A stretch of DNA of 11,076 nt from assembly GCA_002448555.1 (NCBI GenBank), contig DJYV01000008.1, positions 634-11,709 of the forward strand, written 5' to 3'. The stretch is from Flavobacteriales bacterium UBA6969 (GTDB lineage: Bacteria > Bacteroidota > Bacteroidia > Flavobacteriales_D > Sanyastnellaceae). The notes under the pieces are model-generated. The model was not told the origin of the DNA, searched no databases, and saw only the letters and a program-made list of their open reading frames with translations. The translations under genes and the position numbers were made by a program. Below, one piece after another: positions 8,101 through 11,076 of this stretch (within the stretch, counting starts at the first letter, position 1; every line of letters starts with the position of its first letter).

Positions 8101-9784
8101 GCAAACCGAAGTCAACAAACCATCCACCGCTTGGGAATCCAATTGGGGGAGGGAGTGGACCGTAGTAGCCAGAAGCAACCTGGTCACCGTAAACGGTTCC
8201 AAACTGATCCGTCAAAACAATAGCGATTTCGTTATCGGCAGTACCGCCGCCAGTAGTGAAGAGGTAGCAGCCAAGTGGAATGCAGTGGAAATCGGTAGCT
8301 ACGTCAGCAATGTACAAATCAGCGTCGTCCCATGTACCAGTCAACGAAGTTGCTCCGTCGAATGAGTCCATAAAGTAAGAAGCGCCGTTCCATCCGTCGC
8401 CGCCCAGATCATACATCTCAACAATCGCAACATATGTACCTGCTTCACAGTAGATGCACGAACCTTCGTTCTCTTGCGTAGCTGTTGGGTCGTAGTTCGC
8501 TGCAGCTGTATCCATGCAACCGATGCATGAGTAATCGCAAGAACCGTCATCGGTATTTGCACCTGTGTAGTTACAGGCCATCTCGTCCGTACAACCGATA
8601 ACTGCAGGCAAGCAGAAATCTGTCGCTTCAGATGCTCCAAACTCACCGCCAGCAGCCAAAGTTTGACCTTCGTCATCAGTCACCGTGTAGCCACCTTGAC
8701 CGAATCCGCAGCAAATGCCGTCACCAAACGAATCGAAGATGGTGAACGTGTAGCACGCTTCTTGCAAACAGAGATCCGCACCTGCAACATCACCTGAAGC
8801 AACTGTTTCGAGAGAGTCGTTGACCAAAGACCAAGACGTCTCACCAGGCCAGTTGTCGGGGGTAATAGCAATTGTCAAACCTTCGTAGGCGCATGAACCG
8901 TCGTCGTTTGTAGCGGCATCATTGTAGTTACACGCTGTTGCATCCGTGCAACCAAAGTATTCGCAAGAACCATCGTCGCTCGTTGCGGTTGGCGAGAAGT
9001 TCGACGCACCAGCATCAGAGCAGCCAGGACCAAAGCAGAAGCTGTCAGAGGTGTCAGCAGCACCCCAGTTGCCTCCACCTGAGACAACGCTAGCACCGTT
9101 GTAATCCAACGACCATGAACCGCTTGTTCCGTTGCCGTCGCCGAACGAATCTGTTACAACGATGTAGTAGCAAGCATTGTCAGCAACGCAAACGTCTACA
9201 AGGCCACCGCTGTATGAACCTGCTGTCATGCTATCAACGATTTCGCCTGTGTCATTATTGACCACGTTGTAACCTGTTTCTCCAGTCCAAGTGTCCCCGG
9301 ACGTTGAGAAGTTCATTACGATTGTAGCGCACGATCCGTCGTCTTCCGTCGCTGCCGCGTTGTAGTTACAAGCAGTCTCGTCGGTGCAACCAGGAATTGC
9401 TACGTCACCTATGCAGAAATCAGCGGAAGTTGTGGAAGCGTAATCAGATGCACCGGCACTGGCCAACACATTTCCATCAGGATCAGCGACGGAATACGCA
9501 GTACCTCCGTCACCCCAGCTATCGTTCATGGTGAAGGTGTAGCAACCATCCGTGACACAAGCTGTGGCTGTTTCGGAACTATTGTTGACAGTACCAACTC
9601 CAGAAGCGATGATGTCACCGCTATCCGAGGTTAATTCCCAAGAGGCCTCGGCCGCATAGGAGTCAAAGTCGAGGGTGATGGTTAATTCTGTCCCGTCACA
9701 CTGCGCGAACGCGGCAGGGGCCGAATAGAGATAAAGTGCGAACATCGCTACGATGCCACAACACCTTTTAAACGTGTTAAACAT
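5165..9784 (-). CDS. Giant modular Cys-rich secreted/surface protein with EF-hand-like C-terminal tail
   Basis: The protein has 1539 residues. A signal peptide spans about 1-27 (hydrophobic VAMFALYLYS, cleavage AFA|Q). About twelve Cys-rich repeats (GCTD..ACNY, then DDGSC) separate other modules. Beta-rich modules with DSxGDG, GCYTF and E.SW motifs lie near 29-131, 153-253, 299-396, 444-568, 938-1036, 1172-1304 and 1353-1455. Three PPC-like modules, marked by GVWYEF, GVWFTF and GVWWTF, lie near 590-734, 735-873 and 899-1149. The C-terminus (1512-1539) is a single EF-hand-like loop, D1515-I-N-E-D-G-S-V-T-T-A-D1526, then LLVFLGAFG, between two cysteines. The mature chain has only K671, K715 and R1067 as Lys or Arg, so it must be strongly acidic and probably binds calcium. 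No catalytic motif was recognised; adhesion or surface-layer function is an inference. The ATG follows an A-rich stretch (AACCAAAACCAAATCAA) rather than a Shine-Dalgarno sequence, as is common in Bacteroidota. A terminator follows the stop, so it appears monocistronic. Confidence 0.9.
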   Translation of the reverse strand: MFNTFKRCCGIVAMFALYLYSAPAAFAQCDGTELTITLDFDSYAAEASWELTSDSGDIIASGVGTVNNSSETATACVTDGCYTFTMNDSWGDGGTAYSVADPDGNVLASAGASDYASTTSADFCIGDVAIPGCTDETACNYNAAATEDDGSCATIVMNFSTSGDTWTGETGYNVVNNDTGEIVDSMTAGSYSGGLVDVCVADNACYYIVVTDSFGDGNGTSGSWSLDYNGASVVSGGGNWGAADTSDSFCFGPGCSDAGASNFSPTATSDDGSCEYFGCTDATACNYNDAATNDDGSCAYEGLTIAITPDNWPGETSWSLVNDSLETVASGDVAGADLCLQEACYTFTIFDSFGDGICCGFGQGGYTVTDDEGQTLAAGGEFGASEATDFCLPAVIGCTDEMACNYTGANTDDGSCDYSCIGCMDTAAANYDPTATQENEGSCIYCEAGTYVAIVEMYDLGGDGWNGASYFMDSFDGATSLTGTWDDADLYIADVATDFHCIPLGCYLFTTGGGTADNEIAIVLTDQFGTVYGDQVASGYYGPLPPPIGFPSGGWFVDFGLLGDCDFEGCTDPTCFNYNISATIDDGSCICPPPNNAIADAEAVACGMEVSGSLENASDVEGVSGAFAGTVVSTPGVWYEFNADADYQVFASTCNTSASISGFADPVGDTKLHVFVYNDEGELEPIVGNDDACGLYSTVAFLAETGQNYYIYVSKFSVFGSGTEFLLDITCEVCDDFPSNDYCADATPQLDDVTFTGSVCCSNPALIPAFGGTVYGVWFTFNSTDFASGLDYDTFYFDLTNVDSGNLSLTIYLDGGDCESIGGFVGCLFTGQCAGSIEAFIDLVPNTDYYFFVGTTDPAECGTFEFTTTGIFLGCTDPAADNYYDLANQDDGSCEYSSVPDNDLCENAFDLPCNAGYQEGSMGGATGTGSPVDMGNPCEAGETSAYVYAGGGTFDGEVSWSITDAAGNVYDGVAGETWICGMAAGSMTFDAFDSWGDGWNGAVANVYYENNLIIDSFTFTSGSSASTTAVAEADGTDDLSPAGVWWTFAGTGELHTLNTCGSIIDTRVWVYSSASASCGVYDLVSDVNGNPADVAGSFEGCGFFDQDDAYVEFISDPSLYYFVYVGWDPSPFNGNGTYQVELECETVIEGCTISAACNYNPDVNVETNEVCEYVSCACDDNPGGTALLVNMYDSFGDGWTGSNSGSPGGYEIFDADGNSVAANYIDNAFYQVDEDNFTGPEYGLDVLCVDPGCYTYAFTGAFIWFGEQSWSLTDGEGNPILEGGASGSLSVDIYPFTAGADILCGCTDDFACNYDPDATTDNGTCEYETCAGCTDPSACDYDETATIEDGSCCYDNCVTITMNDSFGDGWQGAEILITDLDGNVVVQTSLPSEFGVSFGEETYCLASGCYIVSVGEDTWPGEVSWTISGVFGGVLSGGVEFGPEYVSVGGNNCIEGCDVECACNYDPAANILVIEECNFDDCAGCTYADASNYDSTASVDDGTCEFDLSNPCPADINEDGSVTTADLLVFLGAFGTVCE
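5273..9391 (-). repeat. Twelve interspersed Cys-rich GCTD..ACNY...DDGSC protein repeats
   Basis: Within the 1539-residue protein, copies of 20-22 residues begin at residues 132, 254, 278, 397, 422, 569, 874, 1150, 1305, 1332, 1456 and 1484. The usual pattern is G-C-T-D, A-C-N-Y, then D-D-G-S-C. Pairs at 254/278, 397/422, 1305/1332 and 1456/1484 are nearly adjacent; the rest are separated by modules of about 100-150 residues or more. Copies at 1150 and 1456 have lost the DDGSC end (NEVC and IEEC instead). The same repeat occurs once in each of the two propeller proteins. The regular cysteines suggest disulfide-stabilised linkers; I know of no proven function. Confidence 0.88.
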
Positions 9785-9928
9785 TTGATTTGGTTTTGGT
9801 TAAAATTCTCAGACAATTTGGATGCCCCGACGTTTCGAGGGCTTTAAAATGACGATCGGACGGTGGCGAATCCGCCACATATCCAACAGCCAAACCGCAG
9901 GTCTCAACTTGGAGACGCTACATTATCG
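9785..9928 (-). other. Probable structured 5' leader of the large gene
   Basis: If transcription starts just downstream of the candidate -7 box, the leader is about 145 bases long. In the RNA three hairpins follow one another: GTCTC/GAGAC (9901-9916), GTGGCG GATT CGCCAC (9863-9878, six perfect pairs with a four-base loop), and GCCC(U)CGA with UCGGGGC (9824-9842, seven pairs and one bulged U). The last 35 bases before the ATG are A/T-rich and look unpaired. No known riboswitch was recognised, and no open reading frame here looks like a protein. Confidence 0.4.
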
Positions 9929-9940
9929 CGATAAATGTAG
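9918..9940. promoter_or_regulatory. Operator-like palindrome upstream of the large gene
   Basis: The 23-base site has outer arms CTACATT and AATGTAG and a perfectly palindromic core ATCGCGAT, with one extra A on the right side of the core. Eleven bases on each side pair, with no loop, which suits a dimeric DNA-binding protein better than an RNA hairpin. It overlaps the candidate -7 box at 9932-9939, a position where a bound protein would block transcription. Confidence 0.42.
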
Positions 9941-9962
9941 TCGAGGCTTTTCTCAAATCCAA
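9932..9962 (-). promoter_or_regulatory. Candidate promoter for the large gene
   Basis: On the minus strand TTG (9960-9962), a spacer of exactly 20 bases, then TACATTTA (9932-9939), which differs from the Bacteroidota -7 consensus TAnnTTTG only at the last base. It is the best candidate in the 326-base gap upstream of this gene. Confidence 0.42.
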
Positions 9963-10110
9963 TATTTCACAAAAGAAATTTTGCCTAGCAAACCTAAATT
10001 GGTCGGTTAATTACTTGTTCTCACCCGAATTTCAGCCCGATTGACCGAAAAGTGTAAACCCCTACCTAAACTAAACCCTTTGAGAATGAACAAATTGCAC
10101 ATTCACCGGC
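9963..10110. other. Intergenic remainder, no gene seen
   Basis: This is the far part of the 326-base gene-free stretch, downstream of the conserved-unknown gene. It is A/T-rich with a small inverted repeat (ATTTC, six bases, GAAAT near 9963-9980) and a short run of related CTAAACCC/TAAACCCC words near 10055-10079. I found no convincing terminator for the gene that ends at 10111. Confidence 0.5.
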
Positions 10111-10605
10111 TTAACGCCACATCGCTTCGTGCCAACTCATGTTGAATGTACACACCAGCGTCGGATCACATTCCAACTTACTGGAAACCACCGCGTTGAC
10201 CAAGCGCGTGTCGTCACCCACCACCCCCGCTTTTCGCGCTGCCCAAAACGATGCCAGCGGCACTTCGCTCCACGCGCTGGCTTCTTCTTCGTAATAAGTA
10301 ACGGTATTGCGCTTCATCCAATCCACCCCCCATTGCTCCCCAAATGCCTGCAGCCAACGCACTTTGGCATCGATGGAGCACCCTGTGGCGTTTGGGCTGC
10401 GGTCGTCGAGCGCAAAAATCAAGCAGCGCCCTCCCTCTAATCGCCAGCTTGCCTGCAAAGACTGACCGTGGGCGACCCATTCGGTGAGGAAGGATTCGAT
10501 GCCCGAACGGAGCGCGTTTTGCTCTTCTTCTTGTAAGACGCGGTCGGCCGTGTAGAGCCATGCACGGGAAGAAGCGGGCAGGGAACCCCACGTTGCTCCC
10601 TCCAT
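10111..10605 (-). CDS. Conserved Bacteroidota protein of unknown function
   Basis: The protein has 164 residues from the chosen start. It resembles a small family of about 160 residues found across Bacteroidota, which I recall as often carrying the doubtful label 'ABC transporter ATPase'. Matching landmarks are LPASSRAWLYTADR at 9-22, WVAHGQSLQAS at 43-53, the core TGCSID at 75-80 with its conserved Cys, the RNTV.Y stretch near 99-104, DTRLVNAVV at 132-140 and the closing SWHEAMW. No Walker A motif, signal peptide or membrane segment is present, so an ATPase label is not supported and the protein is probably cytoplasmic. The ATG at 10605 was chosen over the in-frame ATG at 10659 because AAGGAG sits five bases upstream, because a -7-like box ends only a few bases before the longer start, and because family members begin just before the LP..SR.W segment. 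It is divergent from the polysaccharide gene at 10726; a shared role is not shown. Confidence 0.8.
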   Translation of the reverse strand: MEGATWGSLPASSRAWLYTADRVLQEEEQNALRSGIESFLTEWVAHGQSLQASWRLEGGRCLIFALDDRSPNATGCSIDAKVRWLQAFGEQWGVDWMKRNTVTYYEEEASAWSEVPLASFWAARKAGVVGDDTRLVNAVVSSKLECDPTLVCTFNMSWHEAMWR

Positions 10606-10610
10606 GCATG

Positions 10611-10616
10611 CTCCTT
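10611..10616 (-). promoter_or_regulatory. Shine-Dalgarno sequence AAGGAG deciding the start at 10605
   Basis: AAGGAG is separated by CATGC (five bases) from the ATG at 10605. Strong Shine-Dalgarno sequences are rare in Bacteroidota and none stands before the large gene or the upstream propeller gene, so this one supports the shorter start. Confidence 0.55.
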
Positions 10617-10663
10617 CTTGCCAAACCTGTGTGTTATCTGTGGGATGCAATCCTTCCATGCTT

Positions 10664-10671
10664 CAAAATTA
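10664..10671 (-). promoter_or_regulatory. Candidate -7 box TAATTTTG for the conserved-unknown gene
   Basis: TAATTTTG is an exact match to TAnnTTTG on the minus strand. Transcription would begin near 10657-10660, at the longer ATG, giving a leader of about 50 bases to the preferred ATG at 10605. No TTG is seen at the 19-21 base spacing, so the match may be chance in A/T-rich DNA. Confidence 0.3.
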
Positions 10672-10725
10672 CGTTTCACCTCTTTATTTGAATTTCTCAA
10701 ACGAAAAGTGCGAAATTGCCGCCGC

Positions 10726-11076
10726 ATGGCTGATTCACAAAAGCGATCCAACGAGCTCATCTCGATGAGCCAGATCCGGCCCTACCTCAAGCTGCTTCAA
10801 AAAAATTGGTGGTTGATTGTGGTGCTTTCAGCAACTGGTTATGCAGCCGGCCGAATCATTACCCACCGCCAGCTAGACATTTACGCCGCTTCAGCGGAAA
10901 TTTTGCTGGACCAAGGCGGTGAGGCGTTGGATTACCAAAAACGCCTAACAAATCAAACGAGGTTCGTCAATTACAACAATTCAGAAGCCAAAGACCAACA
11001 GCGAATTTTGAGGTCATATGACCTCGTCGGCCGAGTGGTAGAACGCATGGCAGTACCCATCGATTACTTCCTGGTT
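10726..11076 (+). CDS. Wzz/GumC-type polysaccharide co-polymerase, N-terminal part (3' end missing)
   Basis: An ATG at 10726 opens a frame with no stop to the window end, giving 117 residues. Residues 1-27 are polar with ISMSQIRPYLKLLQKN, the usual cytoplasmic lead-in of chain-length determinant proteins. Residues 28-46 (WWLIVVLSATGYAAG...) form one membrane segment. The periplasmic part begins with YAASAEILLDQ and continues with QRILRSYDLVGRVVERM followed by IDYFLV, the typical pattern in Wzz N-terminal domains and the related tyrosine-kinase co-polymerases. Such proteins set the length of, or help export, lipopolysaccharide O-chains, capsule or exopolysaccharide from the inner membrane. Whether this one carries a C-terminal kinase domain lies outside the window. 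An alternative ATG is at 10765. It may be the first gene of an exopolysaccharide operon; no clear plus-strand promoter was recognised in the 120-base spacer. Confidence 0.82.
   Translation, partial: MADSQKRSNELISMSQIRPYLKLLQKNWWLIVVLSATGYAAGRIITHRQLDIYAASAEILLDQGGEALDYQKRLTNQTRFVNYNNSEAKDQQRILRSYDLVGRVVERMAVPIDYFLV

Noticed and set aside
9822..10010. A 62-codon plus-strand frame in the intergenic region
   Set aside because: Composition is not protein-like, and it runs across the hairpins, palindrome and promoter-like boxes of the giant gene.
10055..10079. Telomere-like or array repeat of CTAAACCC words
   Set aside because: Only three imperfect short copies occur, with irregular spacing in A/T-rich DNA; too little for a repeat array.
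10111..10605. ABC transporter ATPase label for the small conserved protein
   Set aside because: There is no Walker A, Walker B or signature motif, and the protein is far too short for an ATPase domain.

Overview
The window looks like a chromosomal segment of a Bacteroidota bacterium, probably an aquatic member of the Flavobacteriales. The case rests on three things: secreted proteins with Cys-rich GCTD..ACNY...DDGSC repeats, promoter-like TTG / TAnnTTTG boxes, and almost no Shine-Dalgarno sequences. No mobile element, CRISPR array, tRNA or rRNA was seen.

Layout. Bases 3-1343 (+) hold the 3' part of a metallopeptidase of the M28 / carboxypeptidase Q type, cut by the window edge. It meets, tail to tail with a 23-base overlap, a run of three minus-strand genes for secreted proteins. 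Two are tandem paralogues (1321-3129 and 3311-5077). Each has a signal peptide, a seven-repeat FG-GAP/VCBS beta-propeller, an ASPIC/UnbV domain, one Cys-rich repeat and an EF-hand-like C-terminal tail. The third (5165-9784) is a 1539-residue modular surface or secreted protein. It has about twelve Cys-rich repeats, several DSxGDGW-type beta modules, three PPC-like modules and the same kind of C-terminal tail. It is followed by a clear intrinsic terminator with a UUCG loop. After a structured non-coding stretch (9785-10110) comes a conserved Bacteroidota protein of unknown function (10111-10605, minus). Divergent from it is the start of a Wzz/GumC-type polysaccharide co-polymerase (10726 to the window end), probably the first gene of an exopolysaccharide or capsule locus.

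How the parts fit. The three secreted genes seem to be separate transcription units. Each can be given an upstream element of the same shape (TTG, 20 bases, TAnnTTWA), and their products share an unusual Cys-bracketed, single EF-hand-like C-terminus. No canonical type IX secretion C-terminal domain is visible in any of them. I infer that the shared tail is a sorting, anchoring or assembly module for a set of calcium-dependent cell-surface proteins. The large protein is also remarkable for having only two Lys and one Arg in about 1512 mature residues, for modules whose two halves occur in opposite order in different parts of the chain, and for one module apparently inserted into another.
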